Below, piece by piece: positions 27,159 through 36,999 of a stretch of 64,000 nt of DNA (within the stretch, counting starts at the first letter, position 1; each line of letters opens with the position of its first letter). The notes under the pieces are model-generated. The model worked only from the letters and a program-made list of their open reading frames with translations, had not been told where the DNA came from and did not search any database. Location of the stretch: positions 33,597 to 97,596 of the forward strand of contig NZ_JAANMZ010000010.1 in assembly GCF_011250555.1 (NCBI RefSeq). Direction: 5' to 3'. Source of the DNA: Bacillus sp. MM2020_4. Lineage in GTDB: Bacteria > Bacillota > Bacilli > Bacillales > Cytobacillaceae. Made by a program: the position numbers and the translations under genes.

Positions 27159-28247
27159 ATGAGATGGAAAGAGAGAGTCTTATCACTGACTCCCTATCAA
27201 CCTGGAAAATCAATTGAGGCGGTAAAAAAACAATTTAACTTGGATCGGATTGTCAAACTGGCATCGAATGAAAATCCGTTTGGATGTTCGGAACAGGCAC
27301 TTTCCGCTCTTCAATCCTATCCTACAAGTTTAGCCCTTTATCCTGATGGCTACGCTACACATTTACGAGAAACACTTGCAGCATTTTTACAGGTCAAAGA
27401 GGAAGAGCTTATATTAGGCAATGGCTCTGATAATTTAATTCAAATCATTTCAAGGGCACTTTTGCATCCGAATGCCAGCACGATCATGGCAACCCCAACA
27501 TTCTCGCAATATAAGCACAATGCTGTAATTGAGGGGGCAATCATTAACGAAATTCCTCTTATCAACGGAGAACATGATCTTAATGCCATGCTACAAGCAA
27601 TTGACGAGTCAACAAATGTCATTTGGGTCTGCAGTCCTAATAATCCGACGGGTACATATATACCGGAGAACAAATTAATTCCATTTTTAGAACAGGTTCC
27701 GCACCATATCCTTGTGGTGCTCGATGAGGCCTATTATGAATATGTAGTTGCGGAAGATTATTATGACGCCATTAGTTTAACGCGTAAGTATGAAAATTTA
27801 ATTGTGCTTCGGACTTTTTCTAAAATATATGGACTTGCAGCTCTAAGAGTTGGCTATGGAGTGGCTAATCCCGCCATTATTAAAGCACTTGAACCGGTTA
27901 GAGAACCTTTCAATGTGAATTCGTTAGGTCAATTAGCAGCCAGTGAAGCAATTAAGGACCAGGGATTTGTTGAAGTTTGCCGAGATAAAAACAGACAGGG
28001 TCTAGCACAGTTTTATGAATTCTGCGAGCAATATCAACTTAAATTTTATCCTTCACAGACCAATTTTATTTTAATTGATAGTAAAATCGATGGTGATGAA
28101 ATTTTTCAATATTTGCAAGCAAAAGGATTTATTGTGCGCTCCGGAAAAGCCCTTGGCTTCCCGACGGCGGTCAGAATAACAGTTGGCTCGTCTGAGCAAA
28201 ACGAAGGGGTCCTTAAGGCATTAGGTGAATTTTTAGAAGCGAACTGA
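27159..28247 (+). CDS. hisC: histidinol-phosphate / aromatic aminotransferase
   Basis: 362 residues, class II PLP aminotransferase that acts in histidine synthesis and also transaminates phenylpyruvate and 4-hydroxyphenylpyruvate, which explains its place in an aromatic operon. The start is the ATG giving MRWKERVLSLTPYQPGK; a GTG three codons earlier is less likely. PLP lysine in TFSKIYGLAALRVGYG; SPNNPTGTYIP and DEAYYEY are the cofactor-binding motifs. Confidence 0.95.
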   Translation: MRWKERVLSLTPYQPGKSIEAVKKQFNLDRIVKLASNENPFGCSEQALSALQSYPTSLALYPDGYATHLRETLAAFLQVKEEELILGNGSDNLIQIISRALLHPNASTIMATPTFSQYKHNAVIEGAIINEIPLINGEHDLNAMLQAIDESTNVIWVCSPNNPTGTYIPENKLIPFLEQVPHHILVVLDEAYYEYVVAEDYYDAISLTRKYENLIVLRTFSKIYGLAALRVGYGVANPAIIKALEPVREPFNVNSLGQLAASEAIKDQGFVEVCRDKNRQGLAQFYEFCEQYQLKFYPSQTNFILIDSKIDGDEIFQYLQAKGFIVRSGKALGFPTAVRITVGSSEQNEGVLKALGEFLEAN

Positions 28248-28258
28248 GGGGATTTAAA

Positions 28259-29365
28259 TTGAATGGCCGTGTTTTTGTAATTGGCTTGGGCTTGATTGGC
28301 GGTTCCTTAGCATTGTGTGTTAAGAAGGAGCACCATGAAGCTGTTGTCGTAGGATTTGATATAAATGGTGAACAGGCAAGACTTGCGAAAATGCTGGGAG
28401 TTATAGATGAAATAGCGGAAAATATTGATGATGGTGCCATCGATGCTGATTTAATCATTATTGCGGCACCAGTGAATGAAACGAAGAACATCATCCGGCT
28501 TTTATCTGAACTTCCACTTAATCCTGAGGTGATCGTAACAGATACCGGCAGTACAAAAAGCAAAATTGTTGAGAGTGCGGCCAGTTTAACGAAAAAGGGA
28601 ATTACGTTTATTGGTGGACATCCTATGGCAGGTTCACATAAAAGCGGTGTTTCTGCCGCAAAAGAAATATTATTCGAAAACGCCTTTTATCTCTTAACTC
28701 CTGAAGAATATATTGAAGGGTCAAGGGTTGAACGATTAAAGGAATGGTTAATCGGGACCAATGCCAAATTCTTAACTATCACCCCAGGAAATCATGATTA
28801 TTTAACCGGTATTGTCAGTCATTTTCCGCATATTATTGCGGCATCGATTGTTAGGCAAACGGAAAAGCTTGCCGAGGCAGAAGGACTCATCCCTCGTCTC
28901 GCGGCAGGCGGATTTAGGGATATCACACGTATTGCGTCAAGCAGTCCGGCAATGTGGAAAGATATTTTACTGCACAACCGTGAGATACTAATTGAACTCC
29001 TAGATCAATGGCAGATCGAAATGAATGGGGTTAAAACCTTGTTAGAAAAGGAAAATAGTGCCGCTATTTTTGATTATTTTCAACAGGCAAAGCAATTCCG
29101 AGATGGTTTGCCTCAAAAAGAAAAAGGGGCGATACCTGCATTTTATGATTTGTTTGTCGATATACCAGATTACCCCGGCGTCGTTTCAGAAATAACCGGC
29201 TTTTTAGCAAAGGAAAGAATCAGCATCACTAACATCCGCATTCTTGAAACACGGGAAGATATAAATGGAGTCTTAGTCATTAGCTTTCAGACGGAAGATG
29301 ATCGGCAAAGGGCTGAACGGTGTATTGGCAGTTATTCAAGCTATACAACTTCAATTGGAATATAA
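28259..29365 (+). CDS. tyrA: prephenate dehydrogenase
   Basis: 368 residues, TTG start after GAGGGGA. NAD-binding GLGLIGGSLAL at the N-terminus; TDTGSTKS and GGHPMAGSHKSGV are the catalytic-domain signatures. A C-terminal ACT domain (about 295-368, from DIPDYPGVVSEITGFL) likely binds tyrosine for feedback control. It makes 4-hydroxyphenylpyruvate, which HisC transaminates. Confidence 0.94.
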   Translation: MNGRVFVIGLGLIGGSLALCVKKEHHEAVVVGFDINGEQARLAKMLGVIDEIAENIDDGAIDADLIIIAAPVNETKNIIRLLSELPLNPEVIVTDTGSTKSKIVESAASLTKKGITFIGGHPMAGSHKSGVSAAKEILFENAFYLLTPEEYIEGSRVERLKEWLIGTNAKFLTITPGNHDYLTGIVSHFPHIIAASIVRQTEKLAEAEGLIPRLAAGGFRDITRIASSSPAMWKDILLHNREILIELLDQWQIEMNGVKTLLEKENSAAIFDYFQQAKQFRDGLPQKEKGAIPAFYDLFVDIPDYPGVVSEITGFLAKERISITNIRILETREDINGVLVISFQTEDDRQRAERCIGSYSSYTTSIGI

Positions 29366-29390
29366 AATGATTTTAAAAAGGTGATTTTTA

Positions 29391-30680
29391 ATGACATCAT
29401 TGATACTGAAAACGAATATAAAGCGATTATTTGGTGAGATTACCATCCCAGGAGATAAATCCATCTCGCATAGATCGGTTATGTTTGGATCGATTGCACA
29501 TGGCGAAACAAAGATTACTAACTTTTTGCCAGGGGATGACTGTTTAAGTACCATATCGTGCTTTCAAAAGCTTGGGGTCACAATTGAGGAAGTGGATGAC
29601 GGCCTTCGGATTATCGGTAATGGTTTTGAAGGATTAACAGAACCTAATGAGGTCTTGGATGTGGGGAACTCTGGGACTACTATTCGGTTATTAATGGGGA
29701 TATTGGCCGGAAGACCATTTTTCTCGACTTTGGTGGGGGATGAGTCAATCGGAAAAAGGCCTATGACAAGGGTAACTAGCCCATTAGCTTTAATGGGAAC
29801 AAGGATTGACGGGCGAAACGACGGGGCCTTTACTCCTATTTCAATCCGAGGAGGGCAGGTTACACCAATTCATTATGAGCTTCCTGTGGCTAGCGCACAG
29901 GTAAAGTCCGCGTTAATTTTAGCAGGGCTGCAAGCTGAGGGGGAATGTAAGATTGTCGAACCCGCTGAAACCCGTGATCATACGGAAAGAATGATCCGAA
30001 AATTTGGTGGAAAAATCGATAAAGATAACAAAACGATTACTGTCATAGGCGGACAAAGTCTGAAAGCCGCAACCATACATGTTCCGGGTGATATATCCTC
30101 AGCAGCCTTCTTCCTTGTTGCCGGGGCCATTATTCCAGAGGGTGAAATTGTTTTAAAAAATGTCGGACTCAATCCAACGCGAACTGGAATTATCGAAGTA
30201 ATGAAGAAAATGGGCGCGGATTTAGAGATTGTTCAAAAGGACGATGACTCATTTGAACCAGTTGGTGACCTGATTATTAAAACTTCAAATCTTAAAGGTA
30301 CGGTTGTTGAAGGTGAGTTAATACCTAAACTAATTGATGAAATTCCGATAATTGCGCTCCTTGCAACACAGGCTGACGGTACAACCGTGATAAAGGACGC
30401 TGAAGAATTAAAGGTAAAAGAAACCAATCGCATTGATACTGTTGTCCAAGAATTAAGGAAATTGGGTGCTTCGATTGAAGCGACAGACGATGGAATGATT
30501 ATCCACGGAAAAACACCTTTAGATGGTGGCAGTGTATCTAGTCATGGAGATCATCGAATTGGAATGATGCTCTCAATTGCTGCCCTTTTATGTAAGAACG
30601 ATGTTGAACTGGAGCAATCCGAAGCCATCTCAGTATCCTACCCAAACTTCTTCGACCATTTAAATAACCTTATCCACTAA
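29391..30680 (+). CDS. aroA: EPSP synthase (3-phosphoshikimate 1-carboxyvinyltransferase)
   Basis: 429 residues (aroE in B. subtilis), sixth step of the shikimate pathway. [17 protein letters not shown] (substrate Lys and Arg), [17 protein letters not shown] and HGDHRIGMM are present; the protein shows the two-domain repeat of the family. The LMGIL version of the GNSGT loop follows the class II-type pattern (GNSGTT rather than GNAGTA). Last gene of the aro unit, followed by a terminator. Confidence 0.96.
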   Translation: MTSLILKTNIKRLFGEITIPGDKSISHRSVMFGSIAHGETKITNFLPGDDCLSTISCFQKLGVTIEEVDDGLRIIGNGFEGLTEPNEVLDVGNSGTTIRLLMGILAGRPFFSTLVGDESIGKRPMTRVTSPLALMGTRIDGRNDGAFTPISIRGGQVTPIHYELPVASAQVKSALILAGLQAEGECKIVEPAETRDHTERMIRKFGGKIDKDNKTITVIGGQSLKAATIHVPGDISSAAFFLVAGAIIPEGEIVLKNVGLNPTRTGIIEVMKKMGADLEIVQKDDDSFEPVGDLIIKTSNLKGTVVEGELIPKLIDEIPIIALLATQADGTTVIKDAEELKVKETNRIDTVVQELRKLGASIEATDDGMIIHGKTPLDGGSVSSHGDHRIGMMLSIAALLCKNDVELEQSEAISVSYPNFFDHLNNLIH

Positions 30681-30708
30681 GAGCTGCATATTAATGCGGC
30701 TTTTTCTT
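30681..30708 (+). terminator. terminator after aroA
   Basis: AGAGCTGCAT and ATGCGGCT pair, followed by TTTTTCTTTT. Confidence 0.75.
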
Positions 30709-30766
30709 TTGTTTAAACGTCATAGTTTTCAAACTTTACGCATAGCTTGTCTTAAAGAGGAAAAGG

Positions 30767-31675
30767 GTGGTAGGGCCGTTGTATATCATTGAAAATGCCA
30801 ATATCCTTAAAAATAGTGAACTTCAAACATGTTCACTATTAATTAATGATGACCAAATAGCAGCGATTCAAGCTGGTTTCAAACGATACCAATTCATAAA
30901 GATGAACTTTGAACCGTATATTATGACCCCGTCCTATGTCCTTTTTAATTCGAACATTCCATATCAAGGTTCTTTTCAAGATTTAAAGGATTTTTTGATT
31001 GAACACTTTTTGTTAAAAGGGTGTACCACATTGTTAACTTATGTTGATCTGCTGTATGAAAATGAATTAACTGAAAAAATGTTAGGCATGAAAACAGCAT
31101 TAATGAGCAGCCCAATTGATTTTATGATTGGGATTAGAATCCCGCTACGCTTAATCACCCCAACACTAATAAGAAAGTGTAAAAAAGAAAAGGTTCCCGC
31201 TATCTTTGTTGATCTGAAAGACCTGGACGAATTGGAGAAAATTCCATGGGGATGGATTAGGGAAGCTATGTTTCCGTTCAACTGCCCATTCATTCCACTA
31301 ATTTCTTGTTCACAAAAGAAGGAAGAGAAGACCGTTTTGTCGAAATGGAATACTATCATACAAAAAGAAAAAATTCCAGCGCTTTCTGAGGTAGTAAAAG
31401 AAGACTGGCCATTGCCTATTCCTGTTTTAAACAAAATCGGATTATACCCGCAAAAATCTAGTCTTATGAATGGTACTGAATTAAGTTATAACTTATTTAT
31501 AAAGGGAAGAGAAATCAAGAATGTTGATGAAGTAAGTTTATTTCATTATCATAGTGATAGGCTAGTAGTTACAGTTCACAAAGGAAAAGTTGTCCGTGCA
31601 GGCAATACCGTTTTATTTAAACCCGGTAATGGAGAATATGTTAAGGTGAGAACCCCGGCATTTTTTTCTTTGTAA
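30767..31675 (+). CDS. probable pseudo-amidohydrolase of unknown function
   Basis: 302 residues, not recognised in the B. subtilis gene order. The N-terminus LYIIENANIL reads like the beta-sandwich start of amidohydrolases (dihydroorotase/NagA group). IMTPSYVLFNSNI (53-65) lines up with the usual PGxIDxHxH metal motif, but the two His are replaced by Asn and the Asp by Leu. KGCTTLLTYVD matches the conserved GGVTTVVD strand, and VVTVHKGKVVRAGNTV resembles the C-terminal return to the sandwich. It therefore looks like the fold without the metal site. Start GTG 30767 or TTG 30779. It shares a direction with ypiA, 25 bases on. Fold assignment is an inference. Confidence 0.5.
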   Translation: MVGPLYIIENANILKNSELQTCSLLINDDQIAAIQAGFKRYQFIKMNFEPYIMTPSYVLFNSNIPYQGSFQDLKDFLIEHFLLKGCTTLLTYVDLLYENELTEKMLGMKTALMSSPIDFMIGIRIPLRLITPTLIRKCKKEKVPAIFVDLKDLDELEKIPWGWIREAMFPFNCPFIPLISCSQKKEEKTVLSKWNTIIQKEKIPALSEVVKEDWPLPIPVLNKIGLYPQKSSLMNGTELSYNLFIKGREIKNVDEVSLFHYHSDRLVVTVHKGKVVRAGNTVLFKPGNGEYVKVRTPAFFSL

Positions 31676-31700
31676 TTATGGGAACGAGAGGTAAAGGTCA

Positions 31701-32957
31701 ATGGATCGAGTTAATAAAATTATCAATATGTTAGAAAATGGTCAACATAAACAGGCCTTAAATGAATATAATCTTATATTAAAAAACGGTAGTCACGAAG
31801 AAAAGTTCCTACTTGGAGAAGAATTATTCCAGTATGGATTTTTGGTGGAAGCGAAGGCCTTAGTTGAAAGCCTATTGGAAAGTTACCCTGAAGAGGGAGA
31901 ACTCCTTATTTTGTTAAGTGAAATTTTAGTTGAATCGGGAGAAGAAGAGGAAGCCATCCTTGTCCTGGAAAAAATTTCGGAACAGGATGTTAATTATGGC
32001 CAGTCTTTACTATTGTTGGCGGATCTTTATCAAATTCAAGGGCTTTTTGAAGTTTGTGAACGAAAACTTTTGAAGGCGAAAGAATTATTGCCAAATGAGG
32101 TTATTATTGATTTTGCCTTAGGAGAGCTTTATAGCGAGCAGGGTGAAATTATTAAGGCGATGGCAGCTTTTGAACTAGTTTTAAAAGAGGAAAACGAAAT
32201 TGCCGGTATTAATATCCATGGTCGGATGGCAGATCTTTTAAGTACCTCCGGAGCTTTCGAAGACGCCCTTACCTATTATGATCAAGCACTAGCTGAAAAG
32301 TTAGAAATTAACACGTTATTCGGCTACGCTTTCACTTCACTTCAAGCAGGTTACAATCGGACAGCGATTGAAAAGTTTACTGAATTAAAGGAGCTTGATC
32401 CCGAATATCATTCACTTTATTTACATTTAGCGTTAAGCTATGAACGAGAAGAAGAGCTAGAAAACAGTTTCCAGACGATTAAAGAGGGCATTGGGCAGGA
32501 TGAATTTAATAAGGAATTATTTTTCTACGGTGGAAAAATAGCTTTGAAGCTTGGAAAGGCTGACGAAGCTGAACAATATTTCCGTGAGGCCCTTGCCATT
32601 GATCCTGGCTTTATCGAGGCCGCCCTTACGTTAAATAAGTTCTTTTTGCAGCACGAAAGGTATGCGGATGTGATTGAGTTAATTTCTCAGCTTGATATTA
32701 TGGAAGATGAAGAGCCACAGATACTATGGGACTTAGCACTTGCTTACGATAAACTTGAAGAATTTTCTTACGCATTAGACAAATATGAAAGTGCATATAC
32801 TTTTTTAAAGAATAATGAAGCCTTTTTACAGGATTACGGATATTTTCTCATTGAAGAAGGAAAAACGGCCCGTGCCGCCGAAATTTTTAAACAGCTACTA
32901 AGTGTAGACCCGACCAATGGTGAGTATTTAGAAGTACTTGAACGTTTAACCAATTAG
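31701..32957 (+). CDS. ypiA: TPR-repeat protein YpiA
   Basis: 418 residues built almost wholly of tetratricopeptide repeats, for example [25 protein letters not shown] and [23 protein letters not shown] (each ending in an A-x-x-F/Y-x-x-A-L pattern). No signal peptide or membrane helix, so a cytoplasmic scaffold. The order ypiA-ypiB-ypiF-qcrA is that of B. subtilis. Specific partner unknown. Confidence 0.88.
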   Translation: MDRVNKIINMLENGQHKQALNEYNLILKNGSHEEKFLLGEELFQYGFLVEAKALVESLLESYPEEGELLILLSEILVESGEEEEAILVLEKISEQDVNYGQSLLLLADLYQIQGLFEVCERKLLKAKELLPNEVIIDFALGELYSEQGEIIKAMAAFELVLKEENEIAGINIHGRMADLLSTSGAFEDALTYYDQALAEKLEINTLFGYAFTSLQAGYNRTAIEKFTELKELDPEYHSLYLHLALSYEREEELENSFQTIKEGIGQDEFNKELFFYGGKIALKLGKADEAEQYFREALAIDPGFIEAALTLNKFFLQHERYADVIELISQLDIMEDEEPQILWDLALAYDKLEEFSYALDKYESAYTFLKNNEAFLQDYGYFLIEEGKTARAAEIFKQLLSVDPTNGEYLEVLERLTN

Positions 32958-32998
32958 TAGAAATAAAAAAGCTGATTATGCAGAGGAGGGAAACTATC

Positions 32999-33565
32999 AT
33001 GGCAACCCCTGTTTCTGTCAACGAGAAGAAGGATTTTATACGCTGGTTTTTAAATCATTATCAATTAAAAAGAAGAGAATGTGTATGGATTCTAAATTAC
33101 TTAATGAGCCACGATCAACTAATGGAAAAGGTTCATTTTGTTGAGCAAGCACAGTATTGCCCGCGGGGTTTGATTATGTCAACGCATTGTGTCGATAAAG
33201 TGCCGTTTCGCTTTTATAAGGAAAATGTTATGACTACTGATGCTGAGAAATCCTTTCATGACATCCGGTTAAATCGGGATGAGGATATTTTTATTCAATT
33301 AAATTTTCACGCCTCCAATCAAGCGCATCAATATGCGGCAGTTCTTGAAGAAAATCCATTCGTTCCTAAACATTTACAAGTTAATGAAAAGGATGGAGTC
33401 ATTGCGGAACAATTGCTGCAGCATAGTATCGAACGGTTTCAACGTGAAAAATTACTGGGGTTAATTGATGAAGCACTTGATAAGCAAGATCGTGTAGCAT
33501 TTCAGCTATTAACAGAAAAATTAAATAAACTAATGGTGACGGAACAAAAAGGGAGTTTGCGATAA
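32999..33565 (+). CDS. ypiB: YpiB / ReoY family protein (UPF0302)
   Basis: 188 residues from the ATG after GAGGAGGG; the frame upstream reads through the ribosome site. YpiB is the homologue of Listeria ReoY, a factor that targets MurA for ClpCP degradation and so tunes peptidoglycan synthesis. Features: conserved [19 protein letters not shown] (about 21-39) and the C-terminal helical [21 protein letters not shown]. The Listeria role is transferred by family; it has not been shown for this organism. Confidence 0.88.
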   Translation: MATPVSVNEKKDFIRWFLNHYQLKRRECVWILNYLMSHDQLMEKVHFVEQAQYCPRGLIMSTHCVDKVPFRFYKENVMTTDAEKSFHDIRLNRDEDIFIQLNFHASNQAHQYAAVLEENPFVPKHLQVNEKDGVIAEQLLQHSIERFQREKLLGLIDEALDKQDRVAFQLLTEKLNKLMVTEQKGSLR

Positions 33566-33582
33566 GCAGACTTCCTTTTTTA
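33546..33582 (+). terminator. terminator overlapping the ypiB 3' end
   Basis: AAAAAGGGAGTTTGC and GCAGACTTCCTTTTT pair with small bulges around GATAA. Confidence 0.75.
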
Positions 33583-33652
33583 CTTTATCTTTTAAAATGT
33601 TTGAAGATAATGATATGATTGGACTAGCTAAGAAAAAGGATTGGTGTATAAA

Positions 33653-34117
33653 ATGAAGTGGATTCCTAAAGATATAGAGACATACCTAAATGCTAAGGAG
33701 TATGTGGATACTGCTGTTGTTCCATTATATTCGGTTTCAGTCGGGGGTGAGATGAAGCAATCGGCGGCAAACGCTGAATTTATCACACTATTAACAAGCC
33801 ATCTAGAAAGGCAGTTTACAGGAAGAATATTATTATTCCCCCCATTTACTTATCTGAAAAATGGAGACAATGAAAAAGTAATGAGTGATTTGTTGAAATG
33901 GGAGAGAGATATTAGCGATAGTGAATGTAAGCATATATTTTACATAACATCCGAGCTTGATTGGCGTACACACGAACAGAAGTTAGGCGGCTCATTAATA
34001 TGGCTTCCATCCCTGCCGCTAGAGCAGATGAATGATTCCCAAAAAATGGAGATGATTGATAGCCAGGTAAAACAGCTTCTCATCCTTTTTACACAAAAGT
34101 GGCATGAAAATGAGTAA
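33653..34117 (+). CDS. ypiF: YpiF (DUF2487)
   Basis: 154 residues from the ATG giving MKWIPKDIETYLNAKEYVDTA; a TTG four codons earlier lacks support. YpiF family, upstream of qcrA in many Bacillus. Contains the conserved stretch LLFPPFTYLK and LGGSLIWLPSLPLEQM. Predicted soluble; function unknown. Confidence 0.85.
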   Translation: MKWIPKDIETYLNAKEYVDTAVVPLYSVSVGGEMKQSAANAEFITLLTSHLERQFTGRILLFPPFTYLKNGDNEKVMSDLLKWERDISDSECKHIFYITSELDWRTHEQKLGGSLIWLPSLPLEQMNDSQKMEMIDSQVKQLLILFTQKWHENE

Positions 34118-34154
34118 AATTCTTCAGATTATATGTTTTTAAAATAGTATGATA

Positions 34155-34183
34155 TTGACCTTACATGCAGATTGATATATCAT
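34155..34183 (+). promoter_or_regulatory. sigma-A promoter for qcrABC
   Basis: TTGACC, 17 bases, TATCAT, about 75 bases before qcrA. Confidence 0.6.
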
Positions 34184-34259
34184 TGTTATGTCCTAGTTTT
34201 ATATGTGTTTAATAAATTGTCCGCTGGACTTAACTTCGTGAAAAGAGGGGGGGATAAGC

Positions 34260-34769
34260 ATGAGTAAAGAGCGCGTTTCAAGACGTCAATTTTTAAGCTA
34301 CACATTAACTGGTGTAGGCGGTTTTATGGCAGCCGGAATGTTAATGCCGATGGTACGTTTTGCTGTAGATCCAGTTTTAAAGGCAGAAGCAGGCGGTGAT
34401 TTCATCGCAACAAAGCAAAAGGTTTCAGACTTAACAGCTGAGCCGGTTCGAGTTGACTTTACCTTCAAACAAAAGGATGCATGGTATGAGTCAGAAGTAA
34501 CCAATACTGCCTGGGTTTATCGTGATGATAAGACAGATAAAATTGTAGCCCTATCACCTGTATGTAAACATTTAGGCTGTACGGTTAACTGGAATACCGA
34601 TAAGGAACATCCGGGTCAATTCTTCTGTCCATGTCACTATGGCCGGTATGAGAAGGATGGTAAAAACATCGCAGGTACACCACCGCTGGCACCACTTGAT
34701 GTATATCCATTCAAGGAAAAAGATGGTTTCCTATACTTAGGTAAAGCTGAACCACGGAAGGAGGCGTAA
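34260..34769 (+). CDS. qcrA: menaquinol:cytochrome c reductase, Rieske subunit
   Basis: 169 residues. An SRRQFLSYTL N-terminus (twin Arg) with the following hydrophobic helix suggests Tat-type insertion. The 2Fe-2S ligands are CKHLGC and CPCHYGRY (Cys-x-His and Cys-x-x-His), with GTPPLAPLD after them. It passes electrons from menaquinol to the cytochrome c part of QcrC. RBS GAGGGGGGG. First gene of qcrABC. Confidence 0.96.
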   Translation: MSKERVSRRQFLSYTLTGVGGFMAAGMLMPMVRFAVDPVLKAEAGGDFIATKQKVSDLTAEPVRVDFTFKQKDAWYESEVTNTAWVYRDDKTDKIVALSPVCKHLGCTVNWNTDKEHPGQFFCPCHYGRYEKDGKNIAGTPPLAPLDVYPFKEKDGFLYLGKAEPRKEA

Positions 34770-34772
34770 TCA

Positions 34773-35447
34773 TTGTTAAACAAAATTTACGATTGGGTAG
34801 ATGAACGTTTAGATATTACGCCTTTGTGGCGCGATATCGCAGACCATGAAGTACCCGAGCATGTTAACCCTGCGCATCATTTTAGTGCGTTTGTTTACTG
34901 CTTTGGCGGTCTGACTTTCTTCGTAACAGTCATTCAAATTCTTTCAGGTATGTTTTTAACCATGTACTATGTACCGGATATTAAGAACGCCTGGGAATCT
35001 GTTTATTATCTTCAAAACGAAGTTGCTTTTGGACAAATTGTACGTGGTATGCATCACTGGGGTGCAAGTTTAGTACTTGTAATGTTGTTTTTACATACAT
35101 TACGCGTCTTTTTCCAAGGTGCTTATAAAAAGCCTCGTGAATTGAACTGGATTGTCGGAGTTCTCATTTTCTTCGTCATGTTAGGATTAGGTTTCACGGG
35201 TTACTTATTACCTTGGGATATGAAAGCGTTGTTTGCAACAAAAGTTGGTCTGCAGATTGCAGAAGCAACACCATTTATTGGCAGCTATGTCAAGGTCTTA
35301 CTTGCAGGTCATGAACATATAGTAGGGGCACAAACATTAACCCGTTTCTTTGCTATCCACGTGTTCTTTTTACCGGCAGCCTTATTTGGATTAATGGCAG
35401 CGCACTTCATTATGATTCGTAGACAAGGTATTTCTGGACCGCTATAA
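34773..35447 (+). CDS. qcrB: menaquinol:cytochrome c reductase, cytochrome b subunit
   Basis: 224 residues, TTG start behind AAGGAGG. Cytochrome b6-type protein with four helices holding both b hemes: His in RGMHHWGAS and FLHTLRVFFQGAYKKPRE, then HVFFLPAALFGLMAAHF. GYLLPWDMKALFATKV is near the quinone site. The bc complex here has the split b6/IV arrangement, with the remaining helices in QcrC. Confidence 0.96.
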   Translation: MLNKIYDWVDERLDITPLWRDIADHEVPEHVNPAHHFSAFVYCFGGLTFFVTVIQILSGMFLTMYYVPDIKNAWESVYYLQNEVAFGQIVRGMHHWGASLVLVMLFLHTLRVFFQGAYKKPRELNWIVGVLIFFVMLGLGFTGYLLPWDMKALFATKVGLQIAEATPFIGSYVKVLLAGHEHIVGAQTLTRFFAIHVFFLPAALFGLMAAHFIMIRRQGISGPL

Positions 35448-35489
35448 AACAGGTTTTTATCTCTACGGAAAAAGGAGGGGGATTGCTCA

Positions 35490-36266
35490 ATGCATCGCGG
35501 AAAAGGTATGAAGTTCGTTGGTGACTCTCGTGTTCCAGCACCTGAATCACGCAAACGAATGCTCCCAAAAGATTACTCAGAATACCCTGGTAAAACAGAG
35601 GCATTCTGGCCTAACTTCCTTTTAAAAGAATGGATGATAGGCGCAGTTTTTCTTGTCGGCTTTTTATGTTTAACAGTGGCACATCCGGCACCGCTTGAAA
35701 GGATAGCGGATCCAACTGATACAGGCTATATTCCATTACCAGACTGGTATTTCTTATTCTTGTATCAATTGTTGAAATATTCGTATGCATCGGGGCCATA
35801 CACGGTTGTAGGAGCTATGATCATGCCAGGATTAGCTTTTGGTGGTTTATTATTAGCACCGTTCCTTGATCGCGGACCGGAACGTCGTGCGAGAAAACGC
35901 CCACTTGCTACTGGATTTATGCTTCTAGCACTGGCTTCTATCGTATTCTTAACTTGGCAATCGGTTGCAACACATGACTGGGCTGCTGCAGAGCGCCAAG
36001 GTAAAATTGTCGCCAAGGTTGAAATCGATAAAACTAGTGAAGGTTATAAAATTGCTAATGATAATACATGTTTAACCTGCCATGGTGATAGTTTTCAGGG
36101 TGGCGCTGGAGCTCCAACATTGATTGGAACCGGCTTATCGGCTGAGGAAGTGGCGAAAATTGCCAAAGAAGGTAAAGGCGGCAAAATGCCACCAGGAATC
36201 TTTAAAGGTGATGACGAACAGCTGAAGAAACTGTCTGAATTTATCTCAGGCCTTGGTAAAGAGTAG
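35490..36266 (+). CDS. qcrC: menaquinol:cytochrome c reductase, subunit IV-cytochrome c fusion
   Basis: 258 residues. The N-terminal 150 residues are subunit IV-like with three helices and the LPDWYFLFLYQLLKY quinone-site segment (PDWY). The C-terminal 80 residues are a small cytochrome c with the heme-binding CLTCHGD and an axial-Met candidate in GGKMPPG. This fusion is typical of Bacillus bc complexes. RBS AAAGGAGGGGG. The unit ends in a strong terminator. Confidence 0.96.
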   Translation: MHRGKGMKFVGDSRVPAPESRKRMLPKDYSEYPGKTEAFWPNFLLKEWMIGAVFLVGFLCLTVAHPAPLERIADPTDTGYIPLPDWYFLFLYQLLKYSYASGPYTVVGAMIMPGLAFGGLLLAPFLDRGPERRARKRPLATGFMLLALASIVFLTWQSVATHDWAAAERQGKIVAKVEIDKTSEGYKIANDNTCLTCHGDSFQGGAGAPTLIGTGLSAEEVAKIAKEGKGGKMPPGIFKGDDEQLKKLSEFISGLGKE

Positions 36267-36273
36267 AATGGCA

Positions 36274-36308
36274 AAAAAAGCTGACGAAAAGATCGTCAGT
36301 TTTTTTTA
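36274..36308 (+). terminator. terminator after qcrC
   Basis: GCTGACGA and TCGTCAGT pair around AAAGA, then eight T. Confidence 0.88.
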
Positions 36309-36340
36309 TATGAATGTCAATGATGAAAAGAGGTGTATAA

Positions 36341-36937
36341 GTGCGCTTAATTTACCCTTTCTTAGCAAACCGATCTATTCTAAAACTGTTGCTTATTGTG
36401 AATATTGCCGGAACAATCTATGGTTACTATTGGTACGGGTGGCAGCTAAAGGAAACCCCTGGCATTTTTCTTGCTTTTGTACCTGACAGCCCGACCGCCA
36501 GCTTATTTTTTGTTTTTGTTTTAATTGCTTTTTTACTGCGGAAAAACTGGCGGATAATGGAGGCACTTGCGATTGTTACACTTTTTAAATATGGGATATG
36601 GGCCGTTGTCATGAATATTCTTGTTTATTTTGTTAACGGTGAGTTGGATTTGGTAGGATACATGTTAATATTCTCTCATTTCGCTATGGCTGTCCAAGGA
36701 TTATTATTTGCACCGTTTTATCGGTTTAAATGGTGGCATTTAGTCATTACTGCGGTATGGACGCTTCACAATGATGTCATTGATTATGTTTTTTTCATGT
36801 TGCCAAGCTACCACATGCTTGACCAATATACAGCACAAATCGGCTATTTTACCTTCTGGCTATCCATTCTTTCGATCGGACTTGCCTATTACCTTGTTAT
36901 AAGGCCTAATAGATTTAAACTAAAAATAAATACTTGA
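36341..36937 (+). CDS. ypjA: membrane protein YpjA (DUF1405)
   Basis: 198 residues, GTG start behind AGAGGTG. About six hydrophobic helices; conserved GTIYGYYWYGWQL near residue 25 and HNDVIDYVFFMLPSYH around 143. Position between qcrC and ypjB is that of B. subtilis. Function unknown. Confidence 0.85.
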   Translation: MRLIYPFLANRSILKLLLIVNIAGTIYGYYWYGWQLKETPGIFLAFVPDSPTASLFFVFVLIAFLLRKNWRIMEALAIVTLFKYGIWAVVMNILVYFVNGELDLVGYMLIFSHFAMAVQGLLFAPFYRFKWWHLVITAVWTLHNDVIDYVFFMLPSYHMLDQYTAQIGYFTFWLSILSIGLAYYLVIRPNRFKLKINT

Positions 36938-36999
36938 AGATGGTCTAACCTTGTCCACCCCTACATACATTTTATTAGTAATGAAAGGGGGGACAAGGA

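Noticed and set aside
36253..36486. 77-codon frame crossing qcrC and ypjA
   Set aside because: Runs through the qcrC terminator and overlaps the recognised genes on both sides.
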